Position numbers and translations under genes: made by a program. DNA of 64,000 nt from NCBI RefSeq assembly GCF_019645855.1, contig NZ_CP080999.1, positions 2,542,001 through 2,606,000 on the forward strand. The letters are read 5' to 3'. Positions 40,037-49,354 of this stretch are shown here, one piece after another. This DNA is from Mycobacterium malmoense (lineage in GTDB: Bacteria > Actinomycetota > Actinomycetes > Mycobacteriales > Mycobacteriaceae). The notes beneath the pieces are model-generated. The model was given only the letters and a program-made list of their open reading frames with translations, searched no databases and had not been told where the DNA came from. The stretch's first letter is position 1, and each line of letters starts with the position of its first letter.

Positions 40037-41644
40037 GTGAAGCGACCCAACTTCCTGGTGATCGTGGCGGACGACCTCGGGTTCTCCGACATCGGCGCGT
40101 TCGGCGGTGAAATCGACACGCCCAACCTCGACCGGCTCGCCTACGCCGGGATCCGGTTCACCGATTTCCACTCCGCCCCGGCCTGCTCGCCCACCCGCGC
40201 GATGCTGTTGACCGGAACCGACCACCACATCGCCGGCATCGGCACGATGCTCGAGGTGGCGGCCCCCGGGTTCCGGGGCGCGCCCGGCTACGAGGGCTAC
40301 CTCAACGACCGCGTCGTCGCGCTGCCCGAGCTGCTGCGCGACGCCGGTTACCTGACGCTGATGTCGGGCAAATGGCACCTGGGTGCCACCATCGAGACAT
40401 CCCCATGGGCCCGCGGCTTCGAGCGCTCGTTCGCCCTGCTGCCCGCCGGCGCCAGCCACTACGGCGGCGCGGCAGGCGGCGGGTTTTCGCCCGTGCCAAC
40501 GCTTTACACCGAAGACGACCGGTTCGTCACGGTCGGCGACGACTTCTACTCATCCGACTCCTACGCCGACACGCTGCTGCGCTACCTCCGCGAACGCTCC
40601 CCGGATGACGACCGGCCGTTCTTCGCCTATCTGCCCTTTCAGGCGCCGCACTGGCCGCTGCAGGCGCCCGACGAATCCATGGCAAAGTACCGCGGCCGCT
40701 ACGACGCCGGGCCGGACGCCTTGCGCGAGGAGCGGCTGGCGGCGCTCAAGCGGCTCGGCCTGTGCCCGCCCGACGTCGTGGCGCACCCGGTCGTGGCCGA
40801 CGGCGCCCCGGAGTGGGCCGACATGACCGACGAACAGCGCGCGGTGTCGGCCCGCAGCATGGAGGTCTACGCCGGGATGGTCGACCGGATGGACTACAAC
40901 ATCGGCCGGGTGATCGACTACCTGGCCGACACCGGCGAGCTGGACGACACGGTCGTCATCTTCCTGTCCGACAACGGCGCCGAGGGCGCGATGGTCGAGG
41001 CGATGCCGCTCCGCGGCGCCCAAATCGTCGCGCAGATCGAACAATACTGCGACAACAGCCTCGACAACCTCGGCCGCCCCACCTCGTTCATCTGGTACGG
41101 CCCACGCTGGGCGCAGGCCGCCACGGCGCCGTCGCGCCTGCACAAGGCGTTCACCACCGAAGGCGGAATCCGGGTGGTGGGCTTCCTCACCTGGCCGGGC
41201 TTCGCCCGGCAGGGCGAGATCGGCGCGGCGTTCACCACCGTCATGGACGTCGCCCCCACCGTGCTGGAGCTCGCCGGCGTCGCACATCCCGGCACCGCCT
41301 ACCGCGGCCGCGGCGTCGAACCCCTGCGCGGCCGCTCCCTGGTGGAGTACCTGTCGGGCGACAGCGACGCGGTACACGACGCCGAGACCGGCACGGGCTG
41401 GGAGTTGTTCGGCCGCAGGGCGATTCGTCAGGGCGACTGGAAGGCGGTCTACCTGCCCGCGCCCTACGGTCCGGGCACCTGGCAGCTCTACGACCTCTCC
41501 ATTGACCCGGGCGAGATCGACGACCTGGCCGGCTCGCGCCCCGACAAGCTGGCCGAGCTGCTGGCGCTGTGGGACCGCTACGTCGGGGAAACCGGCGTGC
41601 TCCTGGAGCCCGTGTCAGTGTTCGATGCCGACCTCCAGACGTAA
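40037..41644 (+). CDS. Arylsulfatase (AtsA-like)
   Basis: 535 residues from GTG 40037. The sulfatase signature CSPTRAMLLTG contains the Cys that becomes formylglycine (C-x-P-x-R). The N-terminal metal site is NFLVIVADDLGFSD and the second is FLSDNGAEG. No signal peptide is visible, so the enzyme may be cytoplasmic. It removes sulfate esters, possibly from sterol or aromatic sulfates imported from outside. Confidence 0.87.
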   Translation: MKRPNFLVIVADDLGFSDIGAFGGEIDTPNLDRLAYAGIRFTDFHSAPACSPTRAMLLTGTDHHIAGIGTMLEVAAPGFRGAPGYEGYLNDRVVALPELLRDAGYLTLMSGKWHLGATIETSPWARGFERSFALLPAGASHYGGAAGGGFSPVPTLYTEDDRFVTVGDDFYSSDSYADTLLRYLRERSPDDDRPFFAYLPFQAPHWPLQAPDESMAKYRGRYDAGPDALREERLAALKRLGLCPPDVVAHPVVADGAPEWADMTDEQRAVSARSMEVYAGMVDRMDYNIGRVIDYLADTGELDDTVVIFLSDNGAEGAMVEAMPLRGAQIVAQIEQYCDNSLDNLGRPTSFIWYGPRWAQAATAPSRLHKAFTTEGGIRVVGFLTWPGFARQGEIGAAFTTVMDVAPTVLELAGVAHPGTAYRGRGVEPLRGRSLVEYLSGDSDAVHDAETGTGWELFGRRAIRQGDWKAVYLPAPYGPGTWQLYDLSIDPGEIDDLAGSRPDKLAELLALWDRYVGETGVLLEPVSVFDADLQT

Positions 41645-41690
41645 AACCCGCTCCCAGGAAACGGCAAGAAACGTCGGCTATGTTCTGCTC

Positions 41691-43346
41691 GTGTTTGCGA
41701 CGCGGAGGGTAGCCCCGGCCAATCTCGAGGTCGACCTCGACACGATGACAACGGCCAGGGAGACGCTCGAGGACTACACGCTGCGTTTCGCGCCACGCAG
41801 CTACCGAAGGTGGTCCACGGCGGTGGTGGGAATCTCGGCTCTCGGCGGCATCGCATATCTCGCCGACTTCGCGATCGGCGCCAACATCGGCATCTCCTAC
41901 GGCACCGGAAATGCCTTGTGCGGCATCGCGATCTTCGCCGTGGTGATCTTCATGACCGGGTTGCCGCTGGCCTATTACGCGGCGCGGTACAACATCGACC
42001 TGGACCTCATCACCCGCGGCAGCGGTTTCGGGTACTACGGCTCGGTGGTCACCAACGTGATCTTCGCGACGTTCACGTTCATCTTTTTCGCGCTCGAGGG
42101 TTCCATCATGGCCCAGGGCCTCAAGCTGGGCCTGCACGTGCCGCTGTGGTTGGGTTATGCCTGCTCGACGCTGCTGATCTTCCCGCTGGTGATCTACGGC
42201 ATGAAAGTCCTTTCGCGGCTGCAAGTTTGGACGACGCCGCTATGGCTGATCCTGATGGTGATCCCGTTCATCTACCTGCTGGTCAGCCACCCGCACTCGA
42301 TTGGCCAGTTCTTCGGATACGGCGGCCGCGCGGGTAACGGCGCGGTGAACATTGGCTCAACATTGTTGGCGGCCGGGGTGTGCCTGTCGCTGATCGCCCA
42401 AATCGCCGAACAGATTGACTATTTGCGCTTTATGCCGCCCCGGACGCCGGCGAACGCCCGAAGCTGGTGGACCTGGATGCTGCTGGCCGGACCGGGCTGG
42501 GTCGCCTTCGGGGCGATCAAACAGATCATCGGCTTGTTCCTCGCCGTCTATCTGATTTCCAACGTTGCGGGCTCCACGCCGATCGCCAACCAGCCGGTGC
42601 ACCAATTCTTGCTGATATACCGCAACTTCATGCCGGGTTGGCTCGCCCTTACACTCGCCGTGATTCTGGTGGTGATCAGCCAGATAAAGATCAACGTGAC
42701 GAACGCCTATTCGGGCTCACTGGCGTGGACCAATTCGTTCACTCGCGTCACCAAGCATTACCCCGGACGCGTGGTGTTCCTGGGCGTAAACCTGGTGATC
42801 GCGCTGATCCTGATGGAAGCCGACATGTTCGACTTTCTGAACACCATCCTCGGGTTCTACGCCAACTGCGGCATGGCGTGGGTGGTGGCGGTGGCGTCGG
42901 ACATCGTCGTCAACAAGTACCTGCTGAAGCTGTCACCGAAGAAGCCCGAGTTCCGCCGCGGCATGTTGTATGCCGTCAACCCGGTTGGCTTCGGGTCGCT
43001 GCTTTTGGCCGCGGGGCTGTCAGTCGTCGCGTTCTTCGGCGGTCTGGGCGCGGCGCTGCGGCCCTATTCGCCGCTGGTGGCGATCGTCATCGCGTCGGTG
43101 ATGCCGCCCATCCTGGCGATCGCCACCAAGGGCAGGTACTACCTGCAACGCACGCACGACGGCATCGATCTGCCCATGTACGACGAACACGGCAACCCAT
43201 CGGCCGCGCAGTTGAAGTGCCATGTCTGCCATCACGATTACGAGCGGCCCGACATGCTGGCCTGCGAAACCCACGACGCGCACGTCTGCTCGCTGTGTGT
43301 GTCCACCGACAGGCTGGCCGACCATGTGCTTCGGATCCACGCCTAG
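41691..43346 (+). CDS. NCS1-type permease with C-terminal zinc-finger tail
   Basis: 551 residues from GTG 41691; ATG 41745 is also possible. About twelve hydrophobic helices follow the NCS1 (purine/cytosine/allantoin permease) pattern. After the last helix (~residue 475) there is a ~70-residue cytoplasmic tail with KCHVCHHDYERPDMLACETH and VCSLCVSTDRL. That is two Cys pairs plus Cys/His at B-box-like spacing, so a zinc-binding domain is probable. Such a tail is unusual for an NCS1 transporter and may sense or regulate transport. Confidence 0.82.
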   Translation: MFATRRVAPANLEVDLDTMTTARETLEDYTLRFAPRSYRRWSTAVVGISALGGIAYLADFAIGANIGISYGTGNALCGIAIFAVVIFMTGLPLAYYAARYNIDLDLITRGSGFGYYGSVVTNVIFATFTFIFFALEGSIMAQGLKLGLHVPLWLGYACSTLLIFPLVIYGMKVLSRLQVWTTPLWLILMVIPFIYLLVSHPHSIGQFFGYGGRAGNGAVNIGSTLLAAGVCLSLIAQIAEQIDYLRFMPPRTPANARSWWTWMLLAGPGWVAFGAIKQIIGLFLAVYLISNVAGSTPIANQPVHQFLLIYRNFMPGWLALTLAVILVVISQIKINVTNAYSGSLAWTNSFTRVTKHYPGRVVFLGVNLVIALILMEADMFDFLNTILGFYANCGMAWVVAVASDIVVNKYLLKLSPKKPEFRRGMLYAVNPVGFGSLLLAAGLSVVAFFGGLGAALRPYSPLVAIVIASVMPPILAIATKGRYYLQRTHDGIDLPMYDEHGNPSAAQLKCHVCHHDYERPDMLACETHDAHVCSLCVSTDRLADHVLRIHA

Positions 43347-43442
43347 ACGTCTCGGTGCCAAATCCTTGCGCTGGAAGCGATTTCACGCATAGCGCGGGCC
43401 ATGCCCGGCGCCTTGTCGACCGCCCCGTATGCTTAAGCGCCG

Positions 43443-44673
43443 ATGGTCGAGACAACCACCTGCGCGATTGTCGGCGGCGGCCCGGCCGGGATGGTCCTCG
43501 GGCTTCTCCTGGCCCGGGCGGGTGTAGAGGTCACCCTGCTGGAGAAGCACGGCGACTTCCTGCGCGACTTCCGCGGCGACACCGTGCATCCGACCACGAT
43601 GCGGCTGCTCGATGAGCTGGGCCTGTGGGATCGCTTCGCGGCCTTGCCCTTCACCGAGGTCCGCAAGGCGAAATTCGAATCGAACGGGCGCTCGGTGACC
43701 TACGTCGACTTCGAGCGGCTCGGGTCTTTCGGCCAACCTCACCCCTTTGTCGCGATGGTGCCGCAGTGGGACTTGCTCAACCTGCTCGCCGATGCGGCCC
43801 AAACCGAGCCGAGCTTCACATTGCGGATGAACACCGAGGTCACCGGCCCTCCTGCGGGAGGCCGGCAGGGTCGCCGGAGTGCGCTACCGCGGACCCGAGG
43901 GCCCCGGTGAACTGCGGGCCAAGTTGACCGTGGCGTGCGACGGCCGCTGGTCGATCGCCCGTCACGAGGCCAGGCTGAAGGCGCGCGAATACCCGGTGAA
44001 GTTCGACGTGTGGTGGTTCAGGCTGCCGCACGAGGAAGACACCGAATTCTCCTTCCTGCCTCGGGTCGGCCCCGGCAAGGCGCTCGCCGTGATTCCCCGG
44101 AGAGGCTATTTCCAGATCGCCTACCTCGGCCCCAAGGGCACCGACGCCCAGTTGCGCGCGCGAGGCATCGAGGCGTTCCGTCGCGACGTCGGCGCGTTAC
44201 TGCCCGACATGCCCGGGTCGGTGGCGGCGTTGACGTCCATGGATGACGTCAAGCACCTGGACGTCCGGGTTAATCGGCTGCGTCGTTGGCACACCGAGGG
44301 GCTGCTGTGTATCGGCGATGCCGCGCACGCGATGTCTCCGCTGGGCGGCGTCGGCATCAACCTGGCGGTGCAGGATGCGGTTGCGGCCGCGACTCTGTTG
44401 GCCGAACCGCTGCTGCAACACCGGGTCACCGGCCGCGACCTGGCGGCGGTCCGGCGCCGCCGCCTGTTTCCCACCGCGGTGACCCAAGCCGTCCAGCGGG
44501 CGTTGCACCGAGCGCTGCTCGGCCGGCTCCTTCGCGGCCAGGACCCCACACCGCCGACGGCCCTGCTGGGCGTGGTCCGGCGGCTGCCGTGGCTGTCGAT
44601 CGTGCCCGCTTACTTTGTCGGTGTCGGGGTCCGGCCCGAGCACGCTCCCGCGTTCGCGCGTCGCGGCGCCTAA
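43443..44673 (+). pseudogene. FAD-dependent aromatic monooxygenase, single-base frameshift
   Basis: The N-terminal part has the FAD motif GGGPAGMVLGLLLARAG and the second part (from about 43850) has the DG motif TVACDGRWSIAR and the C-terminal IGDAAHAMSPLGGVGINLAVQ of PHBH/UbiH-type hydroxylases. The two parts are in different frames. Removing one C of CCC at 43847-43849 joins them as TGLLREAGRVAGVRYRG. The gene is otherwise full length (~410 residues), so it is a recent inactivation, a phase-variable tract or a sequence error. Confidence 0.78.
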
Positions 44674-44689
44674 GCCGCGACTAGATCAA

Positions 44690-44767
44690 TCGAGTGTGCG
44701 CTCACGGCTTTCGGTGTGCTGTGGCGGCGGGATTTCGGCGGTTTTTCCGCCCGGTACGCACACGCGA
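44690..44767. repeat. Long hairpin, GTGTGCG-ended intergenic repeat, copy 2
   Basis: TCGAGTGTGCG (44690-44700) pairs with CGCACACGCGA (44757-44767), with one mismatch. The left end continues CTCACGGCTTTCGG, almost the same as copy 1 at 18774. It sits after the flavin monooxygenase gene, as a terminator would. Confidence 0.6.
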
Positions 44768-44818
44768 CCGCCGTGACATGGCGCCGGGCGACCCGCAGCG
44801 AGTGCTAGCGTCGGGTCC

Positions 44819-45817
44819 GTGTCTGGACAGGTGCGGATCGGCATCCTGGGCGCGGCCCGCATCGCGCCCTTGGCGCTGATCAACCCGGCCCGGGAAAACA
44901 GGAAAAACGACGGCGTGGTGGTCGCCGCGGTGGCGGCACGCGACGCGTCGCGCGCGCGGGCCTTTGCCGCCAAACACGGCATCCCCCGGGTGCACGAAAG
45001 CTACGAGGCGCTGATCTCGGACCCGAACCTCGACGCGGTCTACAACCCGCTGCCCAACGGGCTGCATGGTAGGTGGACCCGAGCCGCCCTGGCCGCCGGG
45101 AAGCATGTGCTGTGCGAAAAGCCGTTCGCCGCCAACGCGGACGAAGCCCGTGAGATCGCCGGAGTTGCCGCGAATTCGGACCGGGTGGTGATGGAGGCCT
45201 TCCACTATCGCTACCACCCGCTGAGTCGGCGGGTCGAGGAGATCATCGCCTCCGGCGAGTTGGGCAAACTCAAGCGGGTGGAGGCCGCCCTGTGCTTCCC
45301 GCTGCCGAAGTTTTCCGACATCCGCTACGACTATTCGCTCGCCGGTGGCGCCACGATGGACGCCGGATGCTATGCGGTCCACATGGTCCGCACGTTCGGT
45401 GGATCGACCCCGGAAGTCGTTTCGGCACAAGCGAAATTGCGCGACCCGCAGATCGACCGGGCCATGACGGCAGAGGTGCGGTTCGCCGAAGGGCACACCG
45501 GCCGGGTCCGCTGCTCGTTGTGGTCGTCGCATCTGCTGCAGATCAGCGCTCGCGTCGTCGGCGAGCACGGCGAGTTGCGGGTGTTGAATCCGGTGATGCC
45601 CAATTATTTCCATAGGCTCTCGGTCCGATCACCCGACGGCAGACGCGTGGAGCGTTTCGCGCACCGCGCCTCCTACGCGTATCAACTCGACGCCTTCGCC
45701 GCGGCGGTGCTGCGCGCCGAGCCGGTGCGGACAAGCCCGGAGGACGCGGTCGAGAACATGACCGTCGTCGACGCGATCTATCGCGCCGCCGGCCTTCCGC
45801 TCCGCTACCCGAGCTAA
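44819..45817 (+). CDS. Gfo/Idh/MocA-family oxidoreductase
   Basis: 332 residues from GTG 44819. The NAD(P) motif is IGILGAARIAPLALI, followed by NPLPNGLHGRW and the conserved CEKPFAANADEA. The second domain has EAFHYRYHP and GGATMDAGCYAVH, as in glucose-fructose or dihydrodiol dehydrogenases. It acts on a sugar or cyclic diol. It is convergent with the isomerase gene, 3 bp apart. Confidence 0.85.
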   Translation: MSGQVRIGILGAARIAPLALINPARENRKNDGVVVAAVAARDASRARAFAAKHGIPRVHESYEALISDPNLDAVYNPLPNGLHGRWTRAALAAGKHVLCEKPFAANADEAREIAGVAANSDRVVMEAFHYRYHPLSRRVEEIIASGELGKLKRVEAALCFPLPKFSDIRYDYSLAGGATMDAGCYAVHMVRTFGGSTPEVVSAQAKLRDPQIDRAMTAEVRFAEGHTGRVRCSLWSSHLLQISARVVGEHGELRVLNPVMPNYFHRLSVRSPDGRRVERFAHRASYAYQLDAFAAAVLRAEPVRTSPEDAVENMTVVDAIYRAAGLPLRYPS

Positions 45818-45820
45818 GTT

Positions 45821-46684
45821 CTAATCCCTTAGGTCAGAAGCTACTTCGGACAACAGACGGCGTGCCGCCTCGACGCATGGGCGGAGGCGATCGATCGGGC
45901 CGACATCGGCCAGCGCCAACGACCGCCTCGGCACCTCGATTTCGATGACGACGTCGAGGGGAAGCGCGGAAAGGATGTCGCGCAAGGGCAATTCGCCTTC
46001 ACCGGGAACCATGCGCTCGAACATGGCTTCCTCCATGTAGTTGTCGATGCGAGGCCGCAGCGTCGTATCGTTGAGTTGCGCGTAGCCGATGTGCTCGGGG
46101 TTGATGGCCGCGACCTCGGCGGCGCCGGATCCCGACCGCACGAGGTGCATGGTGTCGATCAACAATCGGAACTCGGGCCGTCCCACGTGTTCCCGAGCGG
46201 CCAGCGCGGTGGGCAGGTCGCCAATGGTCAGGCCGGGTACCGGTTCGACGACCGTCTGGATGCCGCGTTGGGCGGCAAGTTCGGTCAGCAGAGCGAACTG
46301 GTCGAACGTGCGGCTGAGATCGGGGTCGAGGCTGACGACGTTTATCCGCGGGACGGCGAGCTCGGCCAAGACGTCGAGATCCGCTGTGAACGCCCGCATC
46401 TCGGCGCTGGGCAGCACGAGGAATCCATCGCCGAGCGAGATCGCCACTCCGCGATCATTCAGGGCGGCGAGCACGTCTCGCCTGAGCGCGGCGTCGTCCT
46501 TCAGCGAGAAGGGCGGATAGCCGAGCGCCACCAATGGCAGTCCGCGCACTACGGCCGACATGTACCTGCAGCCGAGGTCGGCGGTGAGATTGACGAAATC
46601 GACTGGCGGAAGCCCGAATCCGTTGAGGAACCCGATGCCTAGCCGGTCCATGCCGCTTCCGGGAGTCGTGTGGATGCGGGTCAC
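45821..46684 (-). CDS. Sugar phosphate isomerase/epimerase-like TIM-barrel protein
   Basis: 287 residues from GTG 46684, which overlaps the stop of the upstream gene (GTGA); ATG 46651 is the alternative. The xylose-isomerase-like fold shows as VEPVPGLT, LLIDTMHLVRSG and HIGYAQLND, with metal-ligand Glu, Asp and His. It is likely an isomerase of a sugar or ring-derived compound and may work with the oxidoreductase that converges on it. Confidence 0.8.
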   Translation of the reverse strand: MTRIHTTPGSGMDRLGIGFLNGFGLPPVDFVNLTADLGCRYMSAVVRGLPLVALGYPPFSLKDDAALRRDVLAALNDRGVAISLGDGFLVLPSAEMRAFTADLDVLAELAVPRINVVSLDPDLSRTFDQFALLTELAAQRGIQTVVEPVPGLTIGDLPTALAAREHVGRPEFRLLIDTMHLVRSGSGAAEVAAINPEHIGYAQLNDTTLRPRIDNYMEEAMFERMVPGEGELPLRDILSALPLDVVIEIEVPRRSLALADVGPIDRLRPCVEAARRLLSEVASDLRD

Positions 46685-47256
46685 GCGGGGCGGCCCGCCA
46701 GTTGCGCCAACCGGTCGGCGGCTTGGGGTGTTTGGGTGGTCAGCGCGATCCTCCCGGAAGTGACCTGCTCTTGGATGATCGGCGCTTCCAGCACGAGGTC
46801 GTCGCGGACGAAGGCGACATGGGCGTGCAGGTGCTGGGCGGTGAACGCCGCCCACGCCGACGCCGACGATGGGTCCATCGTCAGATTCACCTCATAAAAA
46901 CCCGACGTCAGCGATCTGGGTGGGTCCACGTGTGTCAGCGCGAGCTGCATCGTCTCGGGGCCCAGCGTGTAGACGGTGGTCCGGGCGACGTCACAGGTAA
47001 CCAGGACGTTGCCCGGCGCTACCGGGCCGGCCGGATTCGCGGCGGGGCATTTGTTGGGCATGGTCGGCTGTGACCTCTGCACCTGCCGAACCGGCAACGG
47101 CTGAATGTTCACGGCGGGTGCCGCCGGTTGGCTCGTGGTTCGCGGCACGGTGGTGGTCGACTTGGTGGTCGGGGCCGGGTGCTGCGTGGGGTGGCAGCCA
47201 CACGTCACGGCGCCGAGCAGAAGAATGCCCGTCAGCCTTGCCCGGCGGCCCGCCAC
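46681..47256 (-). CDS. Secreted/lipoprotein with stand-alone SecD P1-head-like domain
   Basis: 191 residues. The N-terminal signal (ARLTGILLLGAVTCGCHP) holds two cysteines, but neither gives a clean lipobox. A Thr/Pro-rich linker follows. The C-terminal ~100 residues, VNLTMDPSSASAWAAFTAQH then LVLEAPIIQEQVTSGRI, match the P1 head subdomain of SecD, the periplasmic part of the SecDF export motor. Here the domain stands alone, which suggests an accessory export or envelope role. Confidence 0.72.
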   Translation of the reverse strand: MAGRRARLTGILLLGAVTCGCHPTQHPAPTTKSTTTVPRTTSQPAAPAVNIQPLPVRQVQRSQPTMPNKCPAANPAGPVAPGNVLVTCDVARTTVYTLGPETMQLALTHVDPPRSLTSGFYEVNLTMDPSSASAWAAFTAQHLHAHVAFVRDDLVLEAPIIQEQVTSGRIALTTQTPQAADRLAQLAGRPA

Positions 47257-47427
47257 GGCGCTCCTCTCGTCGGCATCGACAATAGATTATTGCAACACAC
47301 TTTCACCCGAAAACCCGTTGCTCTGGTGCGCAATCTATATGCCTTGTTCGGCAACCGCTTTCGCGTGCATCGGCGGCGATTCCCGCGGGCGGCGAGGTCG
47401 CTTGCGGATTGCGACCCTTTACCGGCA

Positions 47428-47442
47428 CTACGAATATAGAGT
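47428..47442. promoter_or_regulatory. Candidate TetR operator, site 1
   Basis: CTACGAATATAGAGT shares 13 of 15 bases with CTACGAGAATAGAGT at 48161-48175. The two sites flank the TetR gene; site 1 lies 31 bases before its start. The sequence is partly symmetrical (CTAC...GTAG). Confidence 0.6.
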
Positions 47443-47450
47443 AGCGTTTC

Positions 47451-47468
47451 GGTCCGAGATAACGGACC
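47451..47468. promoter_or_regulatory. Inverted repeat before the TetR start
   Basis: GGTCCG-AGATAA-CGGACC, a perfect 6-bp inverted repeat ending four bases before the ATG at 47473. It could be a hairpin in the leader or a second protein site. Confidence 0.45.
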
Positions 47469-47472
47469 TTCG

Positions 47473-48177
47473 ATGGACAAACGACGAAAGCCCAATCCCG
47501 CGGAGCGCCGCCGCGACCTGTGCGATGCGGCGATCCATCTGTTGGCCGAAGACGGGGCCAAGGGCTTGAGCCATCTCAAGGTCGACCGCAAGGCCGGCGT
47601 GCCGGACGGCACCACGTCGTTCTACTTCCGCACCCGCTCGGCACTGCTGCGTGCCGTCGCCGAGCGGCTGGCCGAACTCGACCTGGCGAGCCTGCAGTCC
47701 GTCGCCGACAGCGCCGACGGCTGCGCAAGCGATGGCTCGCCATCGCGGTTGTCGCAGGTGGTGATCCAGGCCGGCGGTGAGCCACAGTTGTCCCGGACCA
47801 GGGCCAGATACGAGCTGACGATGCAGGCCACTCGCGACCCGGCGCTGGCCGCGATTTTGCAGCAGGCGACGGACGGATTCACCAAGCTGCACCGGGAGAT
47901 CCTCGTGCGGCTGATGCCGCGCGGCGCCGAGCTGGAACCGGCCGTGGTCGAGGATCTGAGCAATGTCACGCTGACGTTCATCAACGGCCTGCTGCTGCGA
48001 TTCGCCCACGGCGACCGGATTGTCGACAGTCCCGAACAGCTCGACGCCATCCTGGCAGCCATCGCCACCGGCATCCTGAAGAGTTCGGACAAGGGCCGGC
48101 TGACCGAGGCTGGCGGACCGCGTCGCGCAAGTCTTGCCACAGCACCCGCCGTATGGTTCTCTACGAGAATAGAGTGA
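47473..48177 (+). CDS. TetR-family regulator
   Basis: 234 residues. The HTH includes RRDLCDAAIHLLAEDGAKGL and VPDGTTSFYFRTRSALL. The C-terminal ~35 residues (LTEAGGPRRASLATAPAVWF) are unlike the family core and run into the second operator copy. It is upstream of, and in the same direction as, the crotonase/CoA-transferase/SDR operon, which it probably controls along with itself. Confidence 0.86.
   Translation: MDKRRKPNPAERRRDLCDAAIHLLAEDGAKGLSHLKVDRKAGVPDGTTSFYFRTRSALLRAVAERLAELDLASLQSVADSADGCASDGSPSRLSQVVIQAGGEPQLSRTRARYELTMQATRDPALAAILQQATDGFTKLHREILVRLMPRGAELEPAVVEDLSNVTLTFINGLLLRFAHGDRIVDSPEQLDAILAAIATGILKSSDKGRLTEAGGPRRASLATAPAVWFSTRIE
48161..48175. promoter_or_regulatory. Candidate TetR operator, site 2
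   Basis: CTACGAGAATAGAGT, the second copy of the motif at 47428. It lies within a larger inverted repeat (GGTTCTCTA ... TAGAGTGAACC) at 48155-48180, over the end of the TetR gene and upstream of the operon starting at 48376. A shorter match, GAATAGAGTGA, is at 52565. Confidence 0.6.
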
Positions 48178-48375
48178 ACCGATGTTTCGCGGGCCGTCAG
48201 ACCAAATGCGTTTAAGCGCAGTGTATAAATCGCCACAACAAGGCGCTGGAGCCGATGAGGGTCATCCGCATGCCACCCGCCCGGCATACGGCACGTACGT
48301 CACCCGCGACGCCAGCCTGCATGGCCGGACCGTGCCCGCGCTAACCATATGAGTAAAAGAAGTTGGAGAGATGAC

Positions 48376-49347
48376 ATGCCCGAATACGACTACGAAAAGA
48401 TGAAAAAGGAAGCCGAGCCGTACATCAAGTTCGAGAAGGACGTCGAGAACAGAATCGCCTACATCACCTTCGATCGGCCCGAGGCACAGAATTCCACCAC
48501 CTTGGGGATGCGGCAGAACTACGCCGACTTGATCCACAAGTGCAACGTGGACGACGACGTCAAGGTCGTGGTGATCCGCGGCGAGGGGGAGGATTTCGGT
48601 AGCGGCGGGGACCTGCCGGAACAGCGGGGGATGCTGGAAAACCCCGGCATGCCGCTGCTGCACGAGCTCGCGATCAACGATGACGGCGTCAAGTACCCGC
48701 CCGGCGGGTCGTACCGCTACCTGTCCACCGTCACCGACTTCTATGCCAAGGCCCGCGCGGGTAACCGGCCGCTGCAGGAGCTGCGGAAGATCAGCATCAT
48801 CGAGGCCAAGGGCTACTGCTACGGGTGGCACTTCTATCAGGCCGGCGACGCCGATCTCGTGGTCTCTTCCGACGACGCGCTTTTCGGGCACCCGGCCTTC
48901 CGCTACGTGGGTTGGGGACCACGCCTGTGGTGGTGGGCGGAGACGATGGGACTGCGGAAGTTCTCCGAAATGCTGTTCACCGGAAGGCCGTTCAGCGCGA
49001 AGGAGATGTACGAGTGCGGCTTCGTCAACAGCGTGGTGCCCCGCGAGAAGCTGGAAGACGAGACGCTGAAATACGCGATGGCTTGTGCCCGTTCGCGGCC
49101 CACCGACACGGTCGCGGTGCAGAAGACCTTCCTGGAGCTGTACAAGCAACACAAGGGCGAGTACTTCGGGAGCCTGCTTACCGGCATGGTCGAGGGCATG
49201 CTGCCGCTGATCGCCAACGACCAGGAGAACGAGGTCGATCTCACCGAGGGCACCTTCAGCAAGGGCCTCAACAATGTGGTGAAGGACAACGACATGAACT
49301 TCCCGCCGGAGTGGCGCCTGAGCCGCTCGGGACGCAAGAAGCCCTGA
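48376..49347 (+). CDS. Crotonase-fold protein (enoyl-CoA hydratase/isomerase family), atypical
   Basis: 323 residues from ATG 48376 (GGAGAG 5 bases upstream); ATG 48349 is also in frame. The crotonase scaffold is clear: ITFDRPEAQNS, GSGGDLPEQ for the first oxyanion loop and GYCYGWHFYQAGDADLVV for the second. The two catalytic glutamates of enoyl-CoA hydratase are not at the expected places (GWHFYQAG and HPAFRYVGWG). A different reaction, such as ring-opening hydrolysis or decarboxylation, is more likely. Confidence 0.83.
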   Translation: MPEYDYEKMKKEAEPYIKFEKDVENRIAYITFDRPEAQNSTTLGMRQNYADLIHKCNVDDDVKVVVIRGEGEDFGSGGDLPEQRGMLENPGMPLLHELAINDDGVKYPPGGSYRYLSTVTDFYAKARAGNRPLQELRKISIIEAKGYCYGWHFYQAGDADLVVSSDDALFGHPAFRYVGWGPRLWWWAETMGLRKFSEMLFTGRPFSAKEMYECGFVNSVVPREKLEDETLKYAMACARSRPTDTVAVQKTFLELYKQHKGEYFGSLLTGMVEGMLPLIANDQENEVDLTEGTFSKGLNNVVKDNDMNFPPEWRLSRSGRKKP

Positions 49348-49354
49348 CCCAGCC

